Shown piece by piece: positions 58,401-64,000 of a stretch of 64,000 nt of DNA. A model generated the notes under the pieces. The model was not told the origin of the DNA. It was given only the letters and a program-made list of their open reading frames with translations, and ran no database searches. A program made the translations under genes and the position numbers. Position 1 is the first letter of the stretch. Each line of letters begins with the position of its first letter. The stretch comes from Aurelia coerulea (lineage: Eukaryota > Cnidaria > Scyphozoa > Semaeostomeae > Ulmaridae): the NCBI GenBank assembly GCA_039566865.1, contig CM076955.1, forward strand, positions 1,242,501 to 1,306,500. The letters are read 5' to 3'.

Positions 58401-61354
58401 GTGCAAAAGCTAGACTTGCTCCAAGTCTATTCAGTGGACCATCAGCAATAAAAGAATATAATTTCTTCTGCGGGGGCGTAAGCTACGAAGGTGACGCTAC
58501 GAAGGAGAAGTGAGGAGAAGGAGGAGAAGTTTCGTTCTCACTTCTCCTTCGTAGCGTCACCTTAGTAGCTTACGCCCCCGCAGAATAAATTATATTCTTT
58601 TATTGCTGATGGTCCACTGAATAGACCTGGAGCAAGTCTATGCAAAAGCTGAAGACAGATGCTCCTAAAGTGCATATTTTGTGAAAGTAGAATCTTGCTT
58701 ATTCAAAGCAAATCAAATGGAATTTAAAGAGCACTTTCGATAAACTAGCTTTCTCTAACATTGGATCAAAGTTCTGGATGCTTGGGGGAATCCTGTTGAG
58801 CACAATTTGGAATGGCCTCAACGATTAAGTTTTCATTTGGATACTTAAATTCTTAAGCAAATTTTGGCAACGGTTACGAGAATTAAATTACTTTTGAAGT
58901 CCTATTTGGCTTGCTCTGATATCAACGAGAGGTAAAACATTAGACAGTCTTCTTTTACCGCGATTTTGCTACGATTTTTTGAAAGACAAATCAGTTAATG
59001 ACATCTGGTTTCACCTTTTGCACAAACTTGCACTTCAAAAGCTTGTAACTTCGTGAATTCTTGGCGCATTCACAAGATTCTGGCGTTAAAAATTAATTTC
59101 AAATCTTAAGAACTGGGTTATCTGACCAGGAGCCTGTACATTTTATCGTTCCTTTTTCATATTTAATCAAACGTCAAACAATTTTTCTGGGACACCCTGT
59201 AGAAAGATTATGAAAAATCTCACAATAATGGCTCTTAGGCAAGATTTACGATGTTGCTTACTGTAGCTTAAAGATTATAGCTTTTTTTTATATCTATATT
59301 CAGCATAAAAATTTACAAAAACGGGATTACTTATAACAACACTTACGAACTACTTTACTACACTACCTGGCAGAGGATTATAGCTCAGAAGAATGTTTTT
59401 TTCTTTCTCCATTGCGCTCATACAGTAAGCCACTTTTCCACATTCAATCAAATTTCTTGAGAACGTGTTCTGAAATGTGGCGAGCAACAGTGCTTGATTT
59501 TATCCCTGTTCCTCTGACAGGGGGCATTTACTTTTTCAAAAAGACTTCGAAAAGCTAAGAATAATTACCTTTGGCCTTCTTGGCAGCCTCTCTCAAATCT
59601 GCTGACCCAAAATCTGCATTATTTGCAATGTCTTCCAGGTTTGTGATTTCACCACCAATACCAGCATCTAGGACAAAATTTACATGCCCATGTGAGTTGG
59701 AGCATGCCAATAGGCAATTATTTGAAAATGTCTGAAGCTTGCACCAATTTGTTCAAAAATGGCATACTGCATCTATTCATTCATTGTAACCCAAAGATAA
59801 CTAAGCAGTATCTTTTTGGTCTTCAAAACGAAGGCAAGCATTTTTGGGTCCTCCATATCATTGTTGGTTTAAAAGTATTTCATCACTTTTGACAAGCAAA
59901 GTAACTGGTGTACGCATGCCATGGCCTGCAGCACTTGTGTTGCATGCCACCATTTCTAGTAACCCTAAATAAGTTCAATATACTTCATATGGTTATCACA
60001 AAATCCAACTCATGAATATCTGTTTCACTTATTAACATCAGAAAACGGGCCTAGGTAAAATTTTGACTTTCTTGCTCCATAAATCAACAACTACTGATCA
60101 GATTCACTCAAACTTGGTATCAACCTTACCTTTAAGTTGAAGTCTCTTCTATTAAAAATCTTACAAACAGAAGAATTAGATGTATGCAACAACTACTGAT
60201 CAGATTCACTCAAACTTGGTATCAACCTTACCTTTAAGTTGAAGTCTCTTCTATTAAAAATCTTACAAACAGAAGAATTAGATGTATGGCTGTTCCGCAG
60301 CAGCCACTCAAACAGCGCTCATGTTTTTTGGGACACCCTGTAGGTCTAAAGGATATGGCTTCATTCTCCTTTGATACGGTAAAAACATTTCAAATCTGTT
60401 TTCATAAACTTTAATTGAACAGTTCCAACAACAGCTATGTTACATTTGTTATTGTGCCTCACCTAGGGCTTCTCTTGATTTTAACTTCTCGTGCAGTTGA
60501 TCAATGTCAGTCTCATCTTTAAAACTCAATATTTCTTTCAAATTCTCCAAAACTTGTTTGGTCTAAAATCAACAATAGATAGAAGTGTTAAAGTTTCCAA
60601 AGTTTGGTTTATAATGTAGTTTCAAGCAATTCCATAGAAGAGCCCCAAAAGATTAGAAATGTTCTAACAGGATAAATGCATGTTTGCTTCAAACGTACAT
60701 GTTTACACATACAGGTTTCTCGCATCCTTATTACAGAAGAGCAAATAAGACTTGTTAAAGTTTTCAAAGTTTAGTTTATAATGTAGTTTCAAGCAATTCC
60801 ATACAAACAAAGAGCCCAAAAGATTAGAAATGCTCTAACAGGACAAATGCATGTTTGCTTCAAACGTACAGGTTTACACATACAGGTTTCTCGCATCCTT
60901 ATTATAGAACAGCAAATAAGACTTTAAAGTACAGTATGACCAACTATGATCCCTGAATGAAGAATTCTGAGCTGATTAAACATTACGGGGTATCAAAAGC
61001 TTTCAAAAGGGGATATTTTGTTACAGCACAATGTTGCTCAGGCCAATCTTCATGTCTTTGATATACTTTGCACTAACTTTTTCTGGAGTCTGCTACTGTT
61101 TATGAGGAAGAATTCTGGAGCGAGGTAAAAAAACTTTTGATGGGCACATCCTATAAAAATTCCAATCAAGCACCCATTCGCATGTTCATTGGGTACAAAA
61201 GTATTCCAATCACCTCATTGATATCAGATCTTGTTTCAAGGGGATCTCCATCACTACTTGTAGCTGAGCTTATTGACATATATTCTCCTTCACTTCTTGA
61301 TCGAGGGACAACTTCAAAATCATTGCTCTCACTACTTTCTCGTCTGCCTGCCAT
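34479..61354 (-). CDS. Uncharacterised alpha-helical/coiled-coil protein, 10 exons, 519 aa
   Basis: I do not recognise the family. Exons (minus strand): 61354-61214, 60562-60463, 59667-59569, 41745-41491, 39689-39504, 38828-38623, 38230-38128, 36522-36344, 34937-34712, 34543-34479; all GT/AG, phases agree, 1560 nt including stop. The start ATG has an in-frame TAA six bases upstream and a plausible acceptor (CTCATAG) at about 61385, so the 5' UTR is probably spliced. Residues 1-47 are Ser/acidic (MAGRRESSESNDFEVV...). The rest is long charged helices without prolines: for example ADEKKTTVKRALDILELAL, then a semi-hydrophobic helix LPVFLRACEL, then heptad-like segments in exons 6, 8 and 9 (VERQKKATKNFETRL, KLRQLEMEALIRERTALA, KKKQELEEYKAEIAKEGEA). 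The C-terminus is short and Met-rich (ELSGPMSLMSM). No signal peptide or clear membrane segment. Intron 3 (17.8 kb) hosts three methyltransferase genes on the other strand. Expression and exon joins across that intron are inferred from phase only. Confidence 0.72.
35830..36255. mobile_element. MITE family D, copy 1 (426 bp)
   Basis: Ends CAGTAAATCCCCGCATATAAG / CTTATATGCGGGGATTTACTG in opposite order, flanked by TA (35828-35829, 36256-36257). Inserted into the repeat related to 2327-2450, where GATGCTATTGTC is the empty site. Second copy at 39909. In intron 8 of the coiled-coil gene. Confidence 0.9.
36621..37469. mobile_element. Inverted-repeat element with GTGTCCC ends
   Basis: Ends CAATGTGTCCCGAAAAA and the complement of it near 37450-37469, TA-flanked. 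Contains an exact 81-bp tandem duplication (around 36790-36870 and 36871-36951). Confidence 0.65.
37520..38064. mobile_element. MITE with CAGGTGTCCC ends, 545 bp
   Basis: Ends CAGGTGTCCCAAAAAAAGTAC / complementary GTACTTTTTTTTGGCCACC, flanked by TA. Lies in intron 7 of the coiled-coil gene, about 60 bp from exon 7. Confidence 0.7.
38349..38465. repeat. Hairpin-type element, 117 bp
   Basis: Arms AACAACGAACTAATCTGAAA / TTTCAGATTAGTTCGTTGTT. In intron 6 of the coiled-coil gene. Confidence 0.75.
39909..40548. mobile_element. MITE family D, copy 2, with another MITE nested inside
   Basis: Ends CAGTAAATCCCCACATAA / complement, TA-flanked. Without the nested element (40287-40505 plus its TA) it is about 419 bp, like copy 1. 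Confidence 0.88.
40287..40505. mobile_element. Nested MITE, 219 bp
   Basis: Ends CAATCACTTACAAAATTGTT / AACAATTTTGTAAGTGATTG, flanked by TA at 40285-40286 and 40506-40507, inside the family D MITE. The same general plan (short TA-flanked, C-rich left half, G-rich right half) is seen at 51586. Confidence 0.9.
40749..41275. mobile_element. MITE family B, copy 3
   Basis: Ends GAGCATAGGGC / GCCCTATGCTTC flanked by GATCCA. Same family as 17823-18346. Confidence 0.75.
41827..42254. mobile_element. MITE with 9-bp target duplication (428 bp)
   Basis: Ends CCGGGGGGTACTCCCAT / ATGGGAGTACTCCCCCCCGGG, flanked by CTATAAGAC at 41818-41826 and 42255-42263. Nine-base duplications suggest Mutator-type mobilisation. 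Confidence 0.85.
42486..42702. mobile_element. Fully palindromic foldback element 1 (217 bp)
   Basis: Nearly all of it is one hairpin of about 105-bp arms; one arm is almost pure purine, the other pyrimidine. Ends TGGACTTGCTCC / GGAGCAAGTCCA; target duplication TTCCTGACC at 42477-42485 and 42703-42711. Shares its ends with 58411-58640. In intron 3 of the coiled-coil gene. Confidence 0.9.
43925..44105. repeat. Array of short alternating palindromic units
   Basis: About a dozen units of the type GAAAAACCGGGTTTATCTG or its complement, packed in both orientations. Lies about 315 bp upstream of methyltransferase copy 1. Confidence 0.85.
44420..45190 (+). CDS. Class I SAM-dependent methyltransferase, copy 1, 256 aa
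   Basis: Single-exon Rossmann-fold methyltransferase of the type 11/12/25 group. Motif I is FEIGCGTGAF (41-50), binding SAM; the acidic residue after strand 2 is D68 in GCDPDENR; the motif IV region is YDVIYSNGVLHWMSDEE (105-121). The C-terminal part (residues 150-256) is shared with copies 2 and 3. The substrate cannot be told from the sequence; the VLHW motif recalls juvenile-hormone-acid and trans-aconitate-type methyltransferases, but that is weak. The start is one of three consecutive Met codons. Copy 1 is clearly diverged from copies 2 and 3, so the cluster arose by an old and then a recent duplication. It lies on the opposite strand within an intron of the coiled-coil gene. Confidence 0.85.
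   Translation: MMMDNDEKSAKEYLQHSKKVQYGLCQSLIERITVKPTDNVFEIGCGTGAFAAYLATDVLQNGKITGCDPDENRIKVAKEKFSDIANLSYVHAGGSQALENKNDIYDVIYSNGVLHWMSDEELEKTLNRSFLAMKNGAVSAHLIVTSVPENMAKLASFLDQGLQDQFHDMLRPIPSQRLVELVQSHGFEVTHKEDFWKASELGSVDEYLTWLDASLYGKFGFKETYYKFQDKLKLETTEDGKTKQTNPLFIIVMKKP
46170..46635. mobile_element. MITE family B, copy 4, right end lost
   Basis: Starts AAAAAGGTGGGTGTAAAATCC and follows the family to AAAGAAATAAGTCTC, where it joins LINE-like sequence. Confidence 0.75.
46640..46907 (+). pseudogene. Probable LINE ORF2 C-terminal fragment
   Basis: Encodes GNEVHFILGCSELRLVEARN then KYFENM and an Asp/Lys-rich tail, similar to the C-terminal GDE.HFL..C....R..Y region common in invertebrate LINEs. 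No other domain remains. Confidence 0.55.
47150..48400 (+). repeat. Segmental duplication unit with methyltransferase copy 2
   Basis: Sequence from CTTATCTGATTGGCTG upstream to GAGAGATTCGATAGTGAG downstream is repeated at 55258-57735, in the same order and orientation. The second unit carries two extra insertions. Confidence 0.85.
47359..48144 (+). CDS. Class I SAM-dependent methyltransferase, copy 2, 261 aa
   Basis: Intact copy with FEIGCGTGEF (motif I), GCDPEENR (strand 2 acidic residue) and YDVVFSSNVLQWMSDEE (motif IV region). The frame is open upstream to another Met at 47296 (282 aa); the start at 47359 is preferred because it aligns with the start region of copies 1 and 3 (Met then Lys/Glu then SAKEYLQHSKK). 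Nearly identical to copy 3 over the whole gene and flanks, so the two come from a recent segmental duplication. One notable difference is Gln in VLQWM where copies 1 and 3 have His. Substrate unknown; likely cytosolic, no targeting signal seen. Confidence 0.85.
   Translation: MFQKEDSAKEYLQHSKKFQFSMSQTLIDNIEIKPTDNVFEIGCGTGEFSANLATAVLKNGKITGCDPEENRIKVAKEKFSDIANLSYVHAGGSQALQNTVKLYDVVFSSNVLQWMSDEELELSTERQFMAMKPGAIAAHMFCMTFPENMAKVVSFTDDDLKAKLHDAFRPIPLQKMVKLAQHYGFEVIQARELLTVTEFASADEYIKMLDATLYGKFGCKEIYNKFHDEIKLEMINEDGKLIQSDIMAVVILKKPQTNRSM
48564..48974. mobile_element. MITE, 411 bp
   Basis: Ends ACTTATGGACTTTCACAT / ATGTGAAAGTCCATGAGT, followed by GTGGGACGAAA / TTTCGTCCCAA. Confidence 0.75.
48985..49043. 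mobile_element. 59-bp perfect hairpin insertion
   Basis: TAGCCTGCGTGCAGACTC ... GAGTCTGCACGCAGGCTA, flanked by TAGTTATA at 48977-48984 and 49044-49051. A related, uninterrupted site is at 20299-20345 (GAGTCGTAGTTAGGAGCGTCC in pieces). Related longer copies at 50574, 51866 and 54790. Confidence 0.85.
49052..49542. other. Intronic (opposite-strand gene), repeats only
   Basis: Two diverged direct copies of about 150 bp (49120-49200 and 49300-49370 share AATGTCATCAAGCT and AACTTCCTCCCTTCCA). No gene seen. Confidence 0.5.
49543..49675. mobile_element. hAT-type MITE, 133 bp
   Basis: Ends CGAGGGGCATTTCACTC / GAGTGAAACGCCCCTCG; exact 8-bp duplication GAATAATA at 49535-49542 and 49676-49683. A partial copy is at 25020-25070. 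Confidence 0.88.
50204..50470. mobile_element. Inverted-repeat element, 267 bp
   Basis: Arms of about 60 bp: ACGCGTAGACCCATTATCCC ... and its complement, also GGGTCTACGAAACAAAGAGC. Joined on the left to another repeat (49800-50200) rich in TACCCTGTCCCGG. Confidence 0.85.
51586..51852. mobile_element. TA-flanked MITE, 267 bp
   Basis: Ends CAATGCCGGCCAAAAGTCC / complement GACTTTTGGCAGGCATTG, flanked by TA. Interior plan (CACCCCC... left, GGGGAAGAGGGGG right) is like that of 40287-40505. Confidence 0.85.
51900..53095. other. No gene seen
   Basis: AT-rich intronic sequence with short ORFs only and no recognisable motif. Confidence 0.5.
53096..53396 (+). repeat. Dispersed repeat C, copy 2
   Basis: Matches 23438-23740 along its length, including the end TGACTCACCCGGTA. 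Confidence 0.8.
54815..55075 (-). pseudogene. LINE reverse transcriptase fragment
   Basis: Reverse strand encodes GDIVWCTLSNTKLSQLQRLQ, TRAKKLILNAKYKDGWNCKW and LLSFDKGVMTYKILHGLCPE, the region just after the polymerase domain in non-LTR ORF2 proteins. Cut on its 3' side by the TAGCCTGCGTGCAGACTC-type repeat. Confidence 0.82.
55472..57061 (+). pseudogene. Class I SAM-dependent methyltransferase, copy 3, split by a 798-bp insertion
   Basis: The 5' half (55472-55837) and the 3' half (56636-57061) match copy 2 in the same reading frame, with no other stop or frameshift. Between them sits an inverted-repeat element with a 6-bp target duplication (GAACTC at 55832-55837 and 56636-56641). Read straight through, translation ends inside the element at about 55909, leaving the SAM-binding half only. 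A GT/AG pair inside the element (donor after 55850, acceptor before 56619) would restore the frame and leave 12 extra codons, so the copy may still be functional if the element is spliced out; this is inference. VLHWM is kept as in copy 1. Confidence 0.75.
55838..56635. mobile_element. Non-autonomous inverted-repeat transposon inserted in methyltransferase copy 3
   Basis: Ends are CAAGGGTGGGC and its complement, with imperfect similarity continuing for about 55 bp (both ends contain GGTCCTATGTATGTCC). Flanked by GAACTC on both sides; copy 2 at 47720-47740 gives the empty site. The interior repeats phrases such as GGTTTATTT and TGTCC(C/T)CAAAA and has no coding potential. The ends look hAT-like, but a 6-bp duplication does not fit the usual 8 bp. 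Confidence 0.85.
57231..57263 (+). ncRNA. Hammerhead-ribozyme-like motif 2
   Basis: CTGATGA, then A plus stem II GATT-TTAT-AATC, then GAAA, stem III ACG-TAA-CGT, and A17 (cleavage expected after 57263). The three conserved core blocks are exact. Stem I can pair only partly (AAGGAGAA with TTGCTTTT). It lies in the sequence that interrupts the duplicated flank downstream of methyltransferase copy 3. Confidence 0.6.
58006..58364. mobile_element. Inverted-repeat element, 359 bp
   Basis: Ends CTCCTCCGCCGGTT / AACCGGCGGAGGAG. Inside, 58147-58160 matches the end of the element at 3995. CCATGGTTC occurs several times (ATCCATGGTTCTTGG near 58275 and 58302). Confidence 0.7.
58411..58640. mobile_element. 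Fully palindromic foldback element 2 (230 bp)
   Basis: One long hairpin; ends TAGACTTGCTCC / GGAGCAAGTCTA; 9-bp target duplication TGCAAAAGC at 58402-58410 and 58641-58649. Inserted into a GGGTGTCCC-type element that ends near 59201. Confidence 0.92.
60085..60288 (+). repeat. Tandem duplication, 2 x 102 bp
   Basis: Two adjacent, essentially identical copies starting CAACAACTACTGATCAG. In intron 2 of the coiled-coil gene. Confidence 0.92.
60587..60925 (+). repeat. Tandem duplication, 166-bp period
   Basis: Two diverged copies (GTTAAAGTTT... at 60587 and 60753). In intron 1 of the coiled-coil gene, just upstream of exon 2. Confidence 0.9.
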
Positions 61355-61745
61355 CTTTTAGCAATTTCTACTCTGCGAGAGTTCTATGAGGGAAAGAAAT
61401 AAAGTTAAAACTCACAAACAAAGCCAACCATTCTAAAGAATATCAGGGTAAAATATTTCACCAGACTTTTTTGAAAATAAAAATTGTACGAAACTACCAG
61501 TAATGATGCTACAAAACTCTATCACTTCCACAATGTTGTTGGACCCCTTGACAAAATTTCGTTTTTCTTCCATCCCAAGCTTCAATTTTGAAAGCCGCTG
61601 AATGAGTGCTTCTAGGTGCAGTTCATGTAACTATTCTAGCAATACAAATTAAGCAAGATGGAAAAAGAGTATTGAAAATAGTCAAGAACTCAACAAGAGT
61701 TCAATGAATATATTTATACCTAGGAACCTAGTTTGTATTCTTTAA

Positions 61746-62063
61746 AGGGGCTCTGTTGTCAAACAGTAAAACAATCCCTGAACTCGCACATGTCACCAAT
61801 TATCCATTGCTCTTCCATTGTCTTCTGCAGTTTGTTTGGTGGCTTCACCCAAGCCACCAAAAAATGACTGTTAAAAATCCACTGATATCAGAGCAATCGT
61901 AGAAGATATGAATGTTTGGTTTGTTCCTTAGTGAAGTACAATTATCTATGTCCAAGCAGCACTTTTCATTTTGAAAAAATTATGAAATCCCATGTGATAA
62001 CAACACCTTTCAAAAAAACTGCAAAAATCATCGTTTTGTTTACATTTTGACGACGGAGCCCCT
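61746..62063. mobile_element. TTAA-flanked MITE, 318 bp
   Basis: Ends AGGGGCTC / GAGCCCCT; TTAA at 61742-61745 and 62064-62067, as for piggyBac- or Kolobok-type elements. Confidence 0.75.
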
Positions 62064-62094
62064 TTAAGAGCCTTGAGATTTTCTTTAAGGGGTA

Positions 62095-62877
62095 CTGCCT
62101 TGCTGAAATCAGAGGGTTGAGAGTTACATAACCTGGGACCTATAACGGTTATAGTTTGGAGTAAATTCTGGAAAGCATAGTCTGGGAGTTTCTCATTGTT
62201 GTTCATGTACAGAAAGACTACAGAAAGAAAGATGCATCAGTTGTAAAGAATTTCTTGGTCTTTCTCCGAAATCCCACATAAAATCATACCTCTTTCTATT
62301 ATTGTGAATTTATGCCATGTTTTCTAGTTTCACAATAAATTTTGCGAAATACGATGCAACAAGATGGAGGATTGGGCTTCGAATGGCCTAAATAAAAAGT
62401 ATCTGAACGTCGATCTATCAGCAGAGTTAATCAAAGTCAGTGGTAGTAAACAGACGTTCAAGAAATAGTTATGATGAACGCTGTAACTCGCAAAATTCAC
62501 TAAAAAGCCGAACTTTGAACCAGGCACTGCATGACTGGGTTTTTAGGCACCTTTTAGGCCAACGTCACTAACCAGAAAAACACGGGCTTTTTGGTCAAAC
62601 AGAACCCGTCTCTCTCCTAATTTCATGGAAATCCCTCATAGTATTCATCCATTGTGCAGTCAAACTCCTTAAAAATATAATGCAAAGGCATTCTGTATAT
62701 TATACCTGCTTTTGCTGCCAATTTGTACGATGATTTTGAGTTGTTTTGGAGCGACGTGGTTTTTGTTTTCCTCGTTGCTTCTGGTTGCTTCGAAGTTTCT
62801 TCGTCTTCTATCTGACCTCGCTTCACTGCAGCCTCGGTTTTATACGTCTTATTTCTAAGAAATGGGGAAGTACCTTC
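62095..62877 (-). CDS. Possible two-exon coding fragment, unidentified
   Basis: Minus-strand segment 62877-62708 has an acceptor (TTCTAATTTTAG) before it and a donor (GCAG|GTATAA) after it and is open: KTYKTEAAVKRGQIEDEE, then a Lys/Ser/Thr-rich run ending SSYKLAAKA. A second candidate exon begins after TTTCTTTCTGTAG at about 62220 in matching phase: FLYMNNNEKLPDYAFQNLLQ. I do not recognise the protein and cannot find its ends. It could instead be 5' UTR of the coiled-coil gene or chance. Confidence 0.25.
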
Positions 62878-62879
62878 TA

Positions 62880-64000
62880 AAATTAGAATGACGTAATATA
62901 AACAAGTAGGATGACACAGCTATTACATTCGTTGTCAAACTTGCAGATCCAGCAACTTCTTTATTTTTGCACGAATAAATAAGCTTAATCTCCTAGAAAC
63001 ATCACAGTGCAACGCACAATAACCAGTTACAGTTATGATTAATGGATTAACACAAACCGAAAAACATTGTTGGTGGCAAATTCTTCCAGAAATACACGTA
63101 CTTTTTTTAGAAACTAAGAATTTGAGCCAGTACTGACAGTTGCTTAAAATCATCAGATTTTGAGTACTCAGAGTTTCTTACGAGTTTTTTAGAGGTTCCA
63201 TAACAATCTTCATGTTCACTACATGTGTCCTGTGCTCTCCTGAACATGTCAAAACGGTCAAAACAAGGTTTTTTAAGCCTTTCCAATAGACATTACTCAA
63301 GTACCTTACGAGTAATATGATACAGGAAACGAGGGAAAGTAAAGTAAGAATATGGTCAATAATTTTCTTTATCAAAATAAATTTTTTCTTTACTTAAATG
63401 TTCCCAGTACTATGGGATGGGTGCTACCTAATTTTTTGGCGATCTGAGAGTTGAGTTTCTAAAAATACGTCAAGATCTTTCCTTAACAAAATATGTTTGG
63501 CATTTGGAGTGCTGTAAATGATACCCGTGGGTGGATCTACTTAAAACATTGAGCTCCCGGGGATGTGCCTGCAAATAGGGCCCCATTTTCAATTGAAAAT
63601 TCCAGGACAGGATTATACCTTTTGTGAATTCATTCCAGCATAGCATAGTTCATTGAAGCTTTTTTCCCAGGACAGGTCAGATTTGACATGCAAAATTAAG
63701 GTAACTTAACAAAAGAGACTGCTATCATCTAGAGCAGGTACTATGTTTTCAAACAGTTATTCCAGGAAAAGGGACATAAAATTTTCTTTTGGCAGACACA
63801 TCCCCGTTGTTTTTCGCCAAGGTAGAACCCCCACCCGTCCTGTTTTCAATCCATTCATAATCAGTTCATAAGATTCAGCCAGGGCCGCATTTAAGTCTGT
63901 TGGGGCCCTGGGCCCAAAAACTGGTTGGGGCCCCTTAGAATATACCTAAAAAATTTGTATCATAGTACTTGCAATACCCTGTTAGCATGTATGCCATGTA
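62880..64000. other. No gene seen; repeats at the end
   Basis: 63520-63840 resembles the GGGGATGTGCC-type repeats at 39130 and 43690. A CAGGGCCGCATTTAAG end at 63881 looks like the start of a further hAT-type MITE running out of the window. Confidence 0.5.

Overview
This is a window of animal nuclear DNA, AT-rich, with spliced genes and very many transposon relics. Protein matches (a class IIB PITP, a sphingosine kinase, a Zucchini/PLD6 nuclease), anthozoan-like LINE tails and many small inverted-repeat elements suggest an early-branching metazoan, most likely a cnidarian; the species cannot be named from this sequence.

Five gene loci are well supported. (1) A sphingosine kinase lies on the minus strand (11900 to 6000, five exons, 629 aa). 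(2) Head-to-head with it, 344 bp away, is a single-exon PLD6/Zucchini gene (12245-12937 +). (3) A PITPNC1 (RdgB-beta) lipid-transfer protein is on the minus strand (28685 to 16480, nine exons, 264 aa). (4) An unrecognised, mostly helical 519-aa protein is on the minus strand (61354 to 34479, ten exons). (5) Three tandem class I SAM-dependent methyltransferase copies lie on the plus strand (44420-45190, 47359-48144, 55472-57061), all inside the 17.8-kb third intron of gene 4. The third copy is split by a 798-bp inverted-repeat element. For genes 1, 3 and 4 the exons join with canonical GT/AG sites, matching phases and a total length divisible by three.

Three of the loci concern phospholipids (sphingosine-1-phosphate synthesis, PI/PA transfer, mitochondrial phospholipase-D-like nuclease). 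I regard this as probably coincidental apart from the shared promoter region of the kinase and PLD6.

Most of the rest is repeats: long-arm foldback elements (2664-3746, 5311-5901, 15695-16288, 16867-17749, 25551-26291), TA-flanked MITE families with two or more copies here, elements with 8- or 9-bp target duplications, tRNA-derived SINEs, six LINE fragments, and a 15-unit 126-bp satellite (29485-31385). The most unusual items are two hammerhead-ribozyme-like motifs (20699-20728, inside a 121-bp insert with 18-bp direct repeats; and 57231-57263), and two almost fully palindromic elements (42486-42702, 58411-58640) that share ends and 9-bp target duplications but have unrelated interiors.
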